Shown here in pieces: positions 1-7,302 of a stretch of 21,487 nucleotides of DNA (positions are counted from its first letter, which is position 1; every line of letters begins with the position of its first letter). The stretch spans positions 1 to 21,487 of the forward strand of contig JAGLEK010000361.1 of NCBI GenBank assembly GCA_023145125.1. Direction: 5' to 3'. The notes under the pieces are model-generated. The model searched no databases. It saw nothing but the letters and a program-made list of their open reading frames with translations, and was not told where the DNA came from. Made by a program: the position numbers and the translations under genes. Origin of the DNA: Bacteroidales bacterium. GTDB lineage: Bacteria; Bacteroidota; Bacteroidia; Bacteroidales; B18-G4.

Positions 1-15
1 TTCAAGTACTTACAT

Positions 16-597
16 CTATTTCCAGGAAAAAGTACCCAGCAGATGCTCTATGTCTTTCTTGAGGAATTCGATCACCGGGGCCAGGGAATCATTATTGGGG
101 ACTACATCAAAATACAGTGCGCCACGGACAAAATGCTTTGTGCTATCGGTAATAAAGAACTGGCAAGGTGATGCAGTTCCCATGCCTTCGATATGATAAA
201 TGAGGCCATACAGGTTTCGATCCCTGTTTAGAATTAAGGAGTCGTTGATCGCACTGGCCTTGGGGATGTGCTTCATCACAAACTGGCGTGAATCCTCGAG
301 GTACTCCACAAGATTGCCATCGACTTCCTTATAACTAAGGTGGATCCGACCTCTAAAATCAGGAAAGTCAATATTCATCCAGTAGGTTTCTTCCGGGGAA
401 AAAGGATCCGGGTTCAAAACAGCATAGACAGGATACTCAAAAGAATATGGGAAAGTGGAATCGAATCCTTTGTATTCATGTTCAGGAAGGCTTATCCTGA
501 AGTACCCACGGGGTTTAGGTGTATATTGCTCATGGCATGCTGCAACAAGAAAAAGCAGCAATCCCAATAGCGCAGGTATGTATGCTTTCCTATTCAT
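16..597 (-). CDS. gldD: Gliding motility lipoprotein GldD
   Basis: 193 residues. The N terminus is a lipoprotein signal: a hydrophobic run ending in LVAAC, so Cys21 is the probable lipidated residue. The mature protein opens with the segment YTPKPRGYFRI (25-35), which I recognise as typical of GldD. GldD is a lipoprotein needed for gliding and for type IX secretion in Flavobacterium; its biochemical role is not settled. The start codon lies inside the 3' end of gldE (8-base overlap), so the two are translationally coupled, as in other Bacteroidetes. The gene ends 15 bases from the window edge and is complete. No catalytic motif is visible. The family call is firm. Whether this organism glides cannot be told, since gldD and gldE also occur in non-gliding species that have type IX secretion. 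Confidence 0.9.
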   Translation of the reverse strand: MNRKAYIPALLGLLLFLVAACHEQYTPKPRGYFRISLPEHEYKGFDSTFPYSFEYPVYAVLNPDPFSPEETYWMNIDFPDFRGRIHLSYKEVDGNLVEYLEDSRQFVMKHIPKASAINDSLILNRDRNLYGLIYHIEGMGTASPCQFFITDSTKHFVRGALYFDVVPNNDSLAPVIEFLKKDIEHLLGTFSWK

Positions 598-2020
598 CCG
601 GTTCTTCAGTTATGGTAACCATGACACGTTTAATGCGTTTGAGATCAACTTCTTCAATTTTAAAAATATAATTCCTGCATCTGATTTCTTTACCTTTTTC
701 CGGGATCTTGCCTTCAAGCTCAAGGATGAGGCCTGCAAGTGAATCAGAATCACCTTTTATCTCATCAAAAATATCATCATCTACATCAATGATCTTGCAA
801 AAATCATTGATGGTGGTTTTTCCTTCAAAGATATAGGTGACATTATCGATTTTCTCAAAAATGAATTCTTCCGTAGCTGAGTCTGACTCATCGGTGATCT
901 CGCCAACAATTTCTTCAAGTACATCTTCAAGGGTAATAATACCGGAAGTCCCTCCGTATTCATCCACCACGATGGCAAGATGGATTTTTTTCTCCTGGAA
1001 TTCCTGCAGGAGGTCATTGATTTTTTTATTCTCCGGAACAAAGAAAGCATCACGAAGCAGTTCTTGCCATTGATATTGCTCACTCTTTTCAAGGTGGGGA
1101 AGCAGATCTTTTACATAGAGTATGCCCTGAATGTTATCGAAGCTTTCTTTATAAACAGGTATTCTTGAAAACCCGGATTCTACAATTAGCCGCATCACCT
1201 CTGTGTAAGGGGCTTCAATGTCGAGGGCAACCACGTCAACTCTTGAGTGCATGATCTCTTTAACCTCAATATCTCCAAACTTAACGATCCCCTGCAGTAT
1301 TTTCTTACCCTCCTTCGGAGTAGACTCTCCCGCAGTTAGCTCGATGGCATCTGATAATTCGCTTCTTGACAAAACGTGGCTTTTCCTGGCAACCCTGTTA
1401 TCCAGAAAGGATGTTGACCTGACCAGAATGGAGCTTAAGGGATAAAACATCTTAATGAAGACATTGAGCACCCCGGCCATACTTTTTGAAAACCTTACCG
1501 GATATACACTGGCGTACATTTTCGGTAATATCTCACCCAGCAGCAGGATCAGGGCTGTGATCACAACCACCTGAACTATGAATGCAAGTACGGGAAAACT
1601 GCCAAGGTTGAACCATTGAGAAACAATAAATGTGGAAAGTATGACGATAGCCACGTTCACAAAATTGTTTGCAATAAGGATAGTCGCCAGCAAGCGTTTG
1701 GGCCTTTCCAGCAATTTCAATATCAGTTTACTCCTGCCGGAAGTTGATTGTTTAAGCTTTTCGAGATGTTGCGGGCCAAGGGAAAAAAAGCCTATTTCCG
1801 AGCCTGAGACCATGGCTGAAAAAAACAGTAATACCAGCAATACCACCAGAGATACCAGGATAGTAATTGAAAACGGTTGAACAAATGCATCGAGGATCAC
1901 GATAAATGCATTATAAAAAATACCGGCAGAATCAGGTTCTTCCAAGGACTTTATTTTTTCCAGCAGGGCAATGATCGCTGTTTCACTGCTGTTTATGTAC
2001 AAATTTAGTAAAAAAACCAT
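590..2020 (-). CDS. gldE: GldE, CNNM/CorC-like CBS-domain membrane protein
   Basis: 476 residues from the first ATG. Hydrophobic helices occupy roughly 52-72, 108-135 and 142-165 (DUF21/CNNM domain, with LGEILPK at 161-167), then a CBS pair at about 255-375 with VDEYGGTSGIITLEDVLEEI (352-371), then a CorC/HlyC C-terminal domain (about 385-475). This is the architecture of GldE, the partner of GldD, and of the CorC/HlyC magnesium-efflux-like family. The start is doubtful. The ATG at 2020 directly follows a terminator-like hairpin, and a good promoter lies within codons 5-7. A TTG at 1945 (codon 26) would give a protein opening M-E-E-P-D-S, close to the M-D-P-D-P start I recall for GldE, and a more usual length near 451 residues. 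I give the longest frame; the true start is probably 1945. Confidence 0.9.
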   Translation of the reverse strand: MVFLLNLYINSSETAIIALLEKIKSLEEPDSAGIFYNAFIVILDAFVQPFSITILVSLVVLLVLLFFSAMVSGSEIGFFSLGPQHLEKLKQSTSGRSKLILKLLERPKRLLATILIANNFVNVAIVILSTFIVSQWFNLGSFPVLAFIVQVVVITALILLLGEILPKMYASVYPVRFSKSMAGVLNVFIKMFYPLSSILVRSTSFLDNRVARKSHVLSRSELSDAIELTAGESTPKEGKKILQGIVKFGDIEVKEIMHSRVDVVALDIEAPYTEVMRLIVESGFSRIPVYKESFDNIQGILYVKDLLPHLEKSEQYQWQELLRDAFFVPENKKINDLLQEFQEKKIHLAIVVDEYGGTSGIITLEDVLEEIVGEITDESDSATEEFIFEKIDNVTYIFEGKTTINDFCKIIDVDDDIFDEIKGDSDSLAGLILELEGKIPEKGKEIRCRNYIFKIEEVDLKRIKRVMVTITEEPDE

Positions 2021-2030
2021 ACCGCTGCCA
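2000..2030 (-). promoter_or_regulatory. Putative gldE promoter (TTG-N21-TAAATTTG)
   Basis: On the minus strand a TTG (2030-2028) lies 21 bases upstream of TAAATTTG (2007-2000). This fits the Bacteroidetes primary-sigma pattern TTG-N17-23-TAnnTTTG. Transcription would begin near 1993, downstream of the ATG at 2020, which argues for the TTG start at 1945. The -33 element lies in the hairpin at 2022-2042. Confidence 0.5.
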
Positions 2031-2042
2031 AGTTGGCAGCGG
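2013..2042 (-). terminator. Hairpin plus T-run, probable ssb terminator
   Basis: Perfect inverted repeat CCGCTGCCAA (2022-2031) and TTGGCAGCGG (2033-2042) with a one-base centre. On the minus strand it is followed, after TATGG, by seven T residues. It lies about 100 bases downstream of the ssb stop and would end the ssb transcript before the gldE promoter. The T-run is displaced five bases from the stem, so efficiency is uncertain. Confidence 0.55.
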
Positions 2043-2142
2043 CAGATATTTCAATTACAAAATTAAACAATTTCCGCTAATAAAAGCCAATCTCTGATCC
2101 GGGGATAATGATATAACTAAGCCCCGGGGCGAGCCGGAAAGA

Positions 2143-2568
2143 TTAAAATGGCAGGTCATCTTTCTCATCGCCCGCTTTTGTATCCGGAGCTGTATTTTCA
2201 ATGGGTGCAGGGGCTGAAGCCGAGCCGTCAGAATCCCTCTTGCTACCCAGCATGGTGAGATTATCACCTAAGATCTCTGTAATATATCGCTTATTTCCGT
2301 CCTTGTCATCCCATGTTCTGGACTTGATCTTTCCTTCGATATAAACCTGATTTCCTTTCCGAAGAAATCTTTCGGCTATATCAGCAAGGCCGCGCCACAA
2401 AACGATATTATGCCATTCTGTTGTTGTAACACGCTGCCCTTCCTTATTTTTATAAGTTTCGGATGTTGCCAGTGTAAAGTTGGCAACTTTTGCTCCATTT
2501 TCAAGCGTTCTGACCTCCGGGTCCTTTCCAAGGTTTCCCACCAGGATTACTTTGTTGATTCCAGCCAT
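2143..2568 (-). CDS. ssb: Single-stranded DNA-binding protein SSB
   Basis: 141 residues. The N-terminal OB fold (about 1-105) opens with AGINKVILVGNLGKDPEVR, the classic SSB start, followed by TEWHNIVLW and YIEGKIKSRTWDDKDG. A flexible linker rich in Ser, Ala and Pro follows, and the C terminus is the acidic tip DEKDDLPF that docks replication and repair partners. SSB coats single-stranded DNA during replication, recombination and repair, normally as a tetramer. A TAAATTTG box lies 25 bases upstream of the start, and a hairpin with T-run follows before gldE. In Bacteroidetes ssb usually sits upstream of gldE, as here. Length and motifs are ordinary. Confidence 0.97.
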   Translation of the reverse strand: MAGINKVILVGNLGKDPEVRTLENGAKVANFTLATSETYKNKEGQRVTTTEWHNIVLWRGLADIAERFLRKGNQVYIEGKIKSRTWDDKDGNKRYITEILGDNLTMLGSKRDSDGSASAPAPIENTAPDTKAGDEKDDLPF

Positions 2569-2592
2569 TTTTCTTAGTTTTAATTTAGTTTA

Positions 2593-2600
2593 CAAATTTA
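2593..2600 (-). promoter_or_regulatory. Putative -7 box of the ssb promoter
   Basis: TAAATTTG on the minus strand matches the Bacteroidetes -7 consensus TAnnTTTG and is placed to give a leader of about 18 bases before the ssb ATG. The -33 element is weak: the nearest upstream TTG is 25 bases away, slightly too far. Confidence 0.45.
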
Positions 2601-2872
2601 GTTAATTTAGTGAAGCCTCCCTTAACAAGTCATGCATTATTGCCGTGGGTATAACTATTAATACCGTTTTTAGCAAAATGTCACACTTTTTCACTGAAAA
2701 ATATTTTTATAAAAATAAATGATACTGGATTTTTGCAGAGAAAACGCCTCCACAGAAGGTCACGGCAATAAGTTTCATGCCATTTCAATACTTGTTTTGG
2801 AAAGTCCATTTGTTGAGGGAACAATTTTATTTAGAGTGCATTAGAAATAAAAAATTAATTTCAGAAATCAGA

Positions 2873-2899
2873 TTTGATTTAAAAAAAATTATATCTTTG
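2873..2899 (+). promoter_or_regulatory. Putative promoter of the HU gene
   Basis: TATCTTTG at 2892-2899 matches TAnnTTTG exactly. TTTG at 2873-2876 is a possible -33 element, but the 15-base spacing is short. Transcription would start near 2906, leaving an A-rich leader of about 40 bases with no Shine-Dalgarno sequence, as is usual in this phylum. Confidence 0.5.
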
Positions 2900-2946
2900 C
2901 AGCCCACATAAAGAAATATACAATTAACTACTAAAAAAAATATATC

Positions 2947-3231
2947 ATGACAAAAGCAGAAATCGTAGCAGATATCGCGAACAAAACAGGGATTGAAAAA
3001 GTTGCTGTACAGGCAACCGTTGAAGCTTTTATGGAAGCTGTTAAAGGATCACTCATTAATGGTGAAAATGTATACCTGAGGGGATTCGGCAGTTTTACAG
3101 TAAAGAAAAGGGCTCAGAAAACCGGAAGGAACATTTCAAAGAACACTACTATCATCATTCCGGAACATTTCATTCCTTCCTTCAAGCCTGCTAAGACTTT
3201 TGTCAATGACGTGAAAAAAAATGTGAAGTAA
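2947..3231 (+). CDS. HU/IHF-family DNA-binding protein
   Basis: 94 residues, the usual HU length. The N-terminal helices (MTKAEIVADIANKTGIEK) are followed by the beta arm signature YLRGFGSFTVKKRAQKTGRN (43-62). The arm tip reads SKNTTIIIPEHFIPSFKPAK in place of the enterobacterial proline-tipped GNPxT arm, a common Bacteroidetes form. HU proteins bend and compact DNA as dimers in the nucleoid. A promoter-like box lies just upstream. The 29-codon gene begins 20 bases downstream with no terminator between, so the two are probably cotranscribed. I cannot separate HU from IHF-like roles from sequence alone, so I give no gene symbol. Confidence 0.95.
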   Translation: MTKAEIVADIANKTGIEKVAVQATVEAFMEAVKGSLINGENVYLRGFGSFTVKKRAQKTGRNISKNTTIIIPEHFIPSFKPAKTFVNDVKKNVK

Positions 3232-3251
3232 TCGTCTAAAAAGAAATTATT

Positions 3252-3341
3252 ATGCCAAGCGGGAAAAAGAAGAAGAGACATAAGATGTCAACCCACAAGC
3301 GTAAAAAACGCCTGCGGAAGAACAGACACAAGAAAAAATAG
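3252..3341 (+). CDS. 29-residue mS38/COX24 (bS22-like) basic protein
   Basis: A 30-codon frame, ATG to TAG. The protein is almost entirely Lys, Arg and His with no acidic residue, and contains KMSTHKRKKRLRKNRHKKK (11-29). The arrangement K-M-x-x-H-K followed by basic pairs matches the C-terminal signature of mitochondrial AURKAIP1/COX24 (mS38), in human KMNHHKYRKLVKKTR. Mycobacterial ribosomal protein bS22 has a similar composition. The likely role is a small ribosomal protein threading rRNA of the 30S subunit; this is inference from the motif. It lies 20 bases after HU and is followed five bases later by a perfect terminator hairpin, so it is a genuine transcript end. The frame is too short for many gene callers. 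It could instead be another Bacteroidetes-specific small ribosomal protein. Confidence 0.78.
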   Translation: MPSGKKKKRHKMSTHKRKKRLRKNRHKKK

Positions 3342-3346
3342 CGTAG

Positions 3347-3393
3347 CAATTGCATAATGTTGTTTTGAAACATTATGCAATTGTTTTATTTTT
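3347..3393 (+). terminator. Rho-independent terminator after HU and small basic gene
   Basis: Perfect 15-base arms CAATTGCATAATGTT (3347-3361) and AACATTATGCAATTG (3369-3383) around a seven-base loop, followed by TTTTATTTTT. It begins five bases after the stop of the 29-codon gene. It closes the HU transcript and separates it from rng. Confidence 0.85.
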
Positions 3394-3424
3394 CCGACCC
3401 TACCGCTTTTCCATGCCGCCTTTC

Positions 3425-3480
3425 TTGTTTTCGATTGATCATTGATATATTTTTTGTCAGTGGTTTAACTATTTAAACCA
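3425..3480 (+). promoter_or_regulatory. Possible rng promoter and 5' leader hairpin
   Basis: TTG (3425-3427) lies 20 bases before TATTTTTTG (3448-3456), a -7 box with one extra base. Immediately after is a perfect 8-base stem, TGGTTTAA (3461-3468) and TTAAACCA (3473-3480), with a 4-base loop. It lies seven bases before the GTG start of rng. If the promoter is real, the mRNA would begin with this hairpin. A role in translation or mRNA stability is inference. Confidence 0.35.
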
Positions 3481-3487
3481 TACTACC

Positions 3488-5041
3488 GTGGAAAAGGAAT
3501 TGATCATAAACTCGTTTAATAATGAGGTGGAAATTGCTTTACTGGAAGACAAATTTCTGGTTGAACTTCACAAAGAAAAAGTTGACAATAACTACGCTGT
3601 TGGTGATGTATACCTGGGCAGGGTAAGAAAGATCATGCCAGGGCTTAATGCTGCATTCATTGACGTAGGTTATGAAAAGGACGGCTTTCTGCATTACTTA
3701 GACCTGGGCCCCCAGGTAAGATCCCTAAATAAGTTTGTCAGGTATGCCATTTCAACGAAAGGCCCACAACCGGATATCACTAACTTTAAGCTTGAACAGG
3801 ATATTGAGAAGACAGGAAAGATCTCCGCTGTCCTGAAAACAAATCAACAGATCGCCGTGCAGATCGCCAAGGAGCCTATCTCCACCAAAGGGCCGAGAAT
3901 CTCTTCGGAGATATCTTTTGCCGGAAGATACCTTGTTCTGGTTCCGTTTTCGAACCGTATTTCAATTTCGCAAAAGATTAAAAGCGTTGAAGAGCGAAAC
4001 CGCTTAAAACGACTGATCCAGAGCATAAAGCCCAATAATATGGGTGTAATTATCCGGACAGTAGCAGAAGATATTCTTGTTGCCGACCTCGATGCAGACC
4101 TTAAAAGCCTTGTCAAGAAATGGTATACGCTGACCCACAAACTACGTGGTCTTAAGCCTCCCAATAAAATTGTAAGCGAGTTGGACAGGACATCTGCATT
4201 GTTGCGTGATGTGTTGAATGAATCATTCAACAGCGTTCATGTCAATGACCATGAATTGTACGAGGAGATCCGACATTTCATTGGTAAGATCGCGCCACAA
4301 AAACTTGATATTGTTAAGCACTTTAAGGGGAGAGGCCCGATCTTTGAAAACTTTGGTATTGACAAACAGATAAAGGGTTCATTTGGCAAGACCGTTACCA
4401 TTAAAAGCGGGGTTTATCTCGTCATCGAGCATACCGAAGCTCTGCATGTTATTGATGTAAACTCCGGCCACAGGGTGAATAAACTCAACTCCCAGGAAAC
4501 TAACGCTCTTGAAGTGAACCTGGAAGCCGCTTCCGAAATCGCACGACAGCTCAGGCTGCGTGATATGGGAGGTATCATTGTTGTGGACTTTATTGATTTG
4601 CTTGAGGCCAAACACAGGCGTCAGCTTTTTCAGCACCTTAAAGAAGAAATGTCGAAAGACCGGGCCAAACACACCATACTTCCGCCAAGTAAATTCGGAC
4701 TGGTTCAGATCACCCGTCAGCGGGTACGCCCCGAGATGACCATTGAAACACTGGAGAAATGCCCTTCCTGCAATGGCACCGGCAAGGTCGGGCCAAGTAT
4801 CCTCATCACCGATGAAATTGAAAACAATATCAGGTACCTGGTGCAGGAACAAAATGAAAAGCAGATCACTCTTGAGGTCCATCCATTCCTTCATGCCTTC
4901 ATGACAAAAGGCATGTTGTCTTCACTGCGAAACAAATGGCAACGTAAGTTTGGCAGGAAGATCTCTATAAACAAGAACAGTAATTTCCATCTTCTGGAAT
5001 ATCATCTCTACGACCGGAATGGGGAAGAATTAAAGATATAG
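3488..5041 (+). CDS. rng: Ribonuclease E/G family endoribonuclease
   Basis: 517 residues, matching RNase G rather than the longer RNase E. An S1 RNA-binding domain covers roughly 37-130 (VGDVYLGRVRKIMPGLNAAF). The catalytic DNase I-like domain has Asp323 in HVIDVNSG and Asp367 in VVDFIDLL, the two Mg-binding aspartates of the family, with the intervening LEAASEIARQLRLRDMGG. CPSCNGTGK (425-433) is the Zn-link that joins subunits. The enzyme cleaves single-stranded AU-rich RNA and takes part in rRNA maturation and mRNA decay. The start codon is GTG; no better in-frame start precedes it and the N terminus aligns with relatives. trpS follows after 8 bases and hflX overlaps trpS, so the three form one operon. 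Confidence 0.96.
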   Translation: MEKELIINSFNNEVEIALLEDKFLVELHKEKVDNNYAVGDVYLGRVRKIMPGLNAAFIDVGYEKDGFLHYLDLGPQVRSLNKFVRYAISTKGPQPDITNFKLEQDIEKTGKISAVLKTNQQIAVQIAKEPISTKGPRISSEISFAGRYLVLVPFSNRISISQKIKSVEERNRLKRLIQSIKPNNMGVIIRTVAEDILVADLDADLKSLVKKWYTLTHKLRGLKPPNKIVSELDRTSALLRDVLNESFNSVHVNDHELYEEIRHFIGKIAPQKLDIVKHFKGRGPIFENFGIDKQIKGSFGKTVTIKSGVYLVIEHTEALHVIDVNSGHRVNKLNSQETNALEVNLEAASEIARQLRLRDMGGIIVVDFIDLLEAKHRRQLFQHLKEEMSKDRAKHTILPPSKFGLVQITRQRVRPEMTIETLEKCPSCNGTGKVGPSILITDEIENNIRYLVQEQNEKQITLEVHPFLHAFMTKGMLSSLRNKWQRKFGRKISINKNSNFHLLEYHLYDRNGEELKI

Positions 5042-5049
5042 TTTTAATT

Positions 5050-6045
5050 ATGGAAACAGTCGTCAGTGGCATCAGGCCGACAGGAAATCTGCACCTTGGG
5101 AACTATTTTGGTGCTATGAAGAACTTTGTTAAGATGCAGGAGAGCAATCATTGCTTTTTCTTCATTGCAGATTATCATTCACTCACGACCCATCCCACAC
5201 CGGAAGACCTGCACGGGAATGTAAAAAATGTCCTGGTGGAATACCTGGCAGCAGGCATCGATCCGGAAAAGGCCACCATATATATCCAGAGTGATGTGCC
5301 GGAGATCACGGAACTCTATCTTTTGCTCAATATGAATGCATATCTGGGCGAACTGGAACGCTGCACATCTTTCAAGGAAAAAGTCAGGAAGCAACCCGAG
5401 AATGTAAATGCCGGGCTATTGACATACCCTACTCTTATGGCTGCTGATGTGATCATTCACAGGGCAGCAAAAGTTCCTGTTGGGAAAGACCAGGCGCAGA
5501 ACCTTGAAATGATGCGCACCTTTGCCCGCCGTTTCAACCGCATATATAAAGTTGATTACTTCCCCATACCCCAGGCATACAACTTTGGAGAAGCACTGGT
5601 GAAAATCCCCGGCCTCGACGGTGCAGGCAAGATGGGTAAATCGGAAGGAGAAGGCAATGCCGTCTTCCTGGCCGACTCAGCTGAAGTGATCCGCAAAAAG
5701 GTTATGCGTGCGGTAACCGACAGCGGCCCGACAGAGATGAACCAGGAAAAACCAGAACCCATCCAAAATCTTTTTACCCTTATGGAGGTGGTGTCAACAC
5801 CTGACACGGTATCATTTTTTGATGAGGCTTATAATAATTGTACCGTTCGCTATGGTGACCTCAAAAAGCAACTTGCTGAAGATATTATTTCATTTACAAC
5901 TCCTTTCCGCGAAAAGATCCTGAGCTTAACGGAAGACACAGCATACCTTCGAAAAGTAACAAGTCAGGGAGCCGAAGCAGCCCGGGAGAGCGCAGCCAGG
6001 ACCATTCGTGAGGTAAGGGAGATCATTGGATTTAAGACTTTTTAA
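5050..6045 (+). CDS. trpS: Tryptophanyl-tRNA synthetase
   Basis: 331 residues, the normal length for bacterial TrpRS (class Ic). The HIGH-type motif is HLGN (15-18) in SGIRPTGNLHLGNYFGA. The KMSKS loop is KMGKS (194-198), a common TrpRS variant. The segment PVGKDQAQNLE (143-153) is the family motif; here Asn stands at the place where I would expect His in many homologues (DQxxHLE), a minor substitution. The enzyme attaches tryptophan to tRNA-Trp using ATP, in the cytoplasm. It starts 8 bases after rng. Its TAA shares one base with the hflX ATG (TAATG), so translation is likely coupled. No T-box or trp leader is visible; regulation would follow the rng promoter. Confidence 0.97.
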   Translation: METVVSGIRPTGNLHLGNYFGAMKNFVKMQESNHCFFFIADYHSLTTHPTPEDLHGNVKNVLVEYLAAGIDPEKATIYIQSDVPEITELYLLLNMNAYLGELERCTSFKEKVRKQPENVNAGLLTYPTLMAADVIIHRAAKVPVGKDQAQNLEMMRTFARRFNRIYKVDYFPIPQAYNFGEALVKIPGLDGAGKMGKSEGEGNAVFLADSAEVIRKKVMRAVTDSGPTEMNQEKPEPIQNLFTLMEVVSTPDTVSFFDEAYNNCTVRYGDLKKQLAEDIISFTTPFREKILSLTEDTAYLRKVTSQGAEAARESAARTIREVREIIGFKTF

Positions 6046-7268
6046 TGCCGGGACCTTTCGAAATAAAACGGGGAAAAGAAACCGTTGTCCTCATTGGCAT
6101 TATCGGCAAACAGGATGATCGCCGAAGTGTTTCAGAACATATTCGTGAACTTGCTTTTCTGGTAGATACTGCCGGAGGTATCCCTGTTAAAACCTATCAA
6201 CAGTCGATGGATCATCCCGATCCCAGAACCTTTGTCGGATCAGGCAAGTTGGAAGAGATCAGGCAATATGTCAATGAAAATGAGGTGGATATCGCTGTAT
6301 TTGATGATGAGCTCAACCCTTCACAGCTCAGAAACATTGAAAGGGTGCTGGAATGCAAGGTCCTCGACAGAAACAACCTTATCCTGGACATCTTTGCCAG
6401 CAGGGCACGAACAGCCCATGCCAAGACACAGGTGGAATTGGCACAATATGAATATCTCCTTCCCAGGCTTACACGTATGTGGACCCACCTCTCCAAACAA
6501 AAGGGGGGTATTGGTATGAAAGGGCCCGGTGAAACAGAAATTGAGACCGACAGGCGAATCATCCGTGACCGGATATCCTTGCTTAAGAAAAAGCTTATCC
6601 AGATCGATAAGCAGAAAGCAACACAACGCAAAAACAGGGGTAAAATGGTCAGGGTAGCCCTTGTTGGCTATACCAATGTTGGAAAATCAACATTGATGAA
6701 CCTGTTGAGTAAGTCTGATGTCTTTGCTGAAAATAAACTATTTGCAACCCTGGATACAACAGTCAGAAAGCTTGTGCTGCAAAATCTTCCCTTCCTCATC
6801 TCCGACACTGTTGGGTTTATCAGGAAGCTCCCCCACAGCCTTATCGAATCCTTCAAATCAACACTCGACGAGGTCAGGGAAGCTGATATCCTTGTCCATA
6901 TTGTTGATATTTCCCACCCTGAATTTGAAGATCAGATCAATACGGTAAATCATACCCTTGTGGAGATCGGTGCCCATGACAAGCCAACCATTATGGTTTT
7001 CAACAAGATCGATGCCTATAGTTTCGTCGAAAAAGATGAAGATGATCTCAGCCCGGTAGAAAGGGAAAACTACTCCCTGGATGATTTGAAAAAAACATGG
7101 ATGGCAAGCACAGAATACAAAAGTGCTTTTATCTCGGCCAGGCAAAAGACCAATATTGCAGACTTACGGCAGATATTGTATGAAGAAGTGAAGGAGATCC
7201 ATGTCAGGCGTTATCCTTATAACAGTTTTTTATACGATATGCCGGAAGATTACGAAGGTAACGCCTGA
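6045..7268 (+). CDS. hflX: Ribosome-associated GTPase HflX
   Basis: 407 residues. The N-terminal HflX domain (about 1-150) carries TFVGSGKLEEI (62-72) and leads into the glycine-rich GGIGMKGPGETEIETDRR (154-171), diagnostic of HflX. A helical linker precedes the G domain: P-loop GYTNVGKST (208-216), switch I around ATLDTT (234-239), DTVGF (254-258), NKID (320-323) and SA (364-365). HflX splits stalled 70S ribosomes and hibernating particles after stress. It is the last gene of the rng-trpS-hflX operon, a set linked to RNA and translation quality control. It is convergent with icmF, with only 34 bases between the stops and no strong terminator seen. All key residues are present. Confidence 0.97.
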   Translation: MPGPFEIKRGKETVVLIGIIGKQDDRRSVSEHIRELAFLVDTAGGIPVKTYQQSMDHPDPRTFVGSGKLEEIRQYVNENEVDIAVFDDELNPSQLRNIERVLECKVLDRNNLILDIFASRARTAHAKTQVELAQYEYLLPRLTRMWTHLSKQKGGIGMKGPGETEIETDRRIIRDRISLLKKKLIQIDKQKATQRKNRGKMVRVALVGYTNVGKSTLMNLLSKSDVFAENKLFATLDTTVRKLVLQNLPFLISDTVGFIRKLPHSLIESFKSTLDEVREADILVHIVDISHPEFEDQINTVNHTLVEIGAHDKPTIMVFNKIDAYSFVEKDEDDLSPVERENYSLDDLKKTWMASTEYKSAFISARQKTNIADLRQILYEEVKEIHVRRYPYNSFLYDMPEDYEGNA

Positions 7269-7302
7269 ATCTTCAGGGAGGAACCGCGTTGAAGAAATAA
7301 TA

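Larger units (their letters stand above)
2569..2946. other. 378-base divergent intergenic region, ssb/HU
   Basis: This gene-free stretch holds the ssb -7 box on the left and the HU promoter on the right. It is AT-rich. The middle contains an 11-base perfect inverted repeat, TTATTGCCGTG (2637-2647) and CACGGCAATAA (2761-2771), enclosing 113 bases. I found no open frame of convincing coding character and no tRNA. From memory of Bacteroidetes gene order, mutY often sits next to ssb in this position; it is absent here. Confidence 0.6.

Noticed and set aside
2721..2730. GATACTGGAT in the ssb/HU spacer, identical to part of the heptamer array at 18124.
   Set aside because: A single 10-base match without tandem copies is compatible with chance.
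4379..4894. A 171-codon minus-strand frame opposite the catalytic part of rng.
   Set aside because: The rng frame carries all the catalytic motifs over the same bases, and the antisense product has no recognisable family.
7269..7302. CTTCA/TGAAG arms between hflX and icmF as a bidirectional terminator.
   Set aside because: Only a 5-base stem with a long loop and no T-run; too weak to call.
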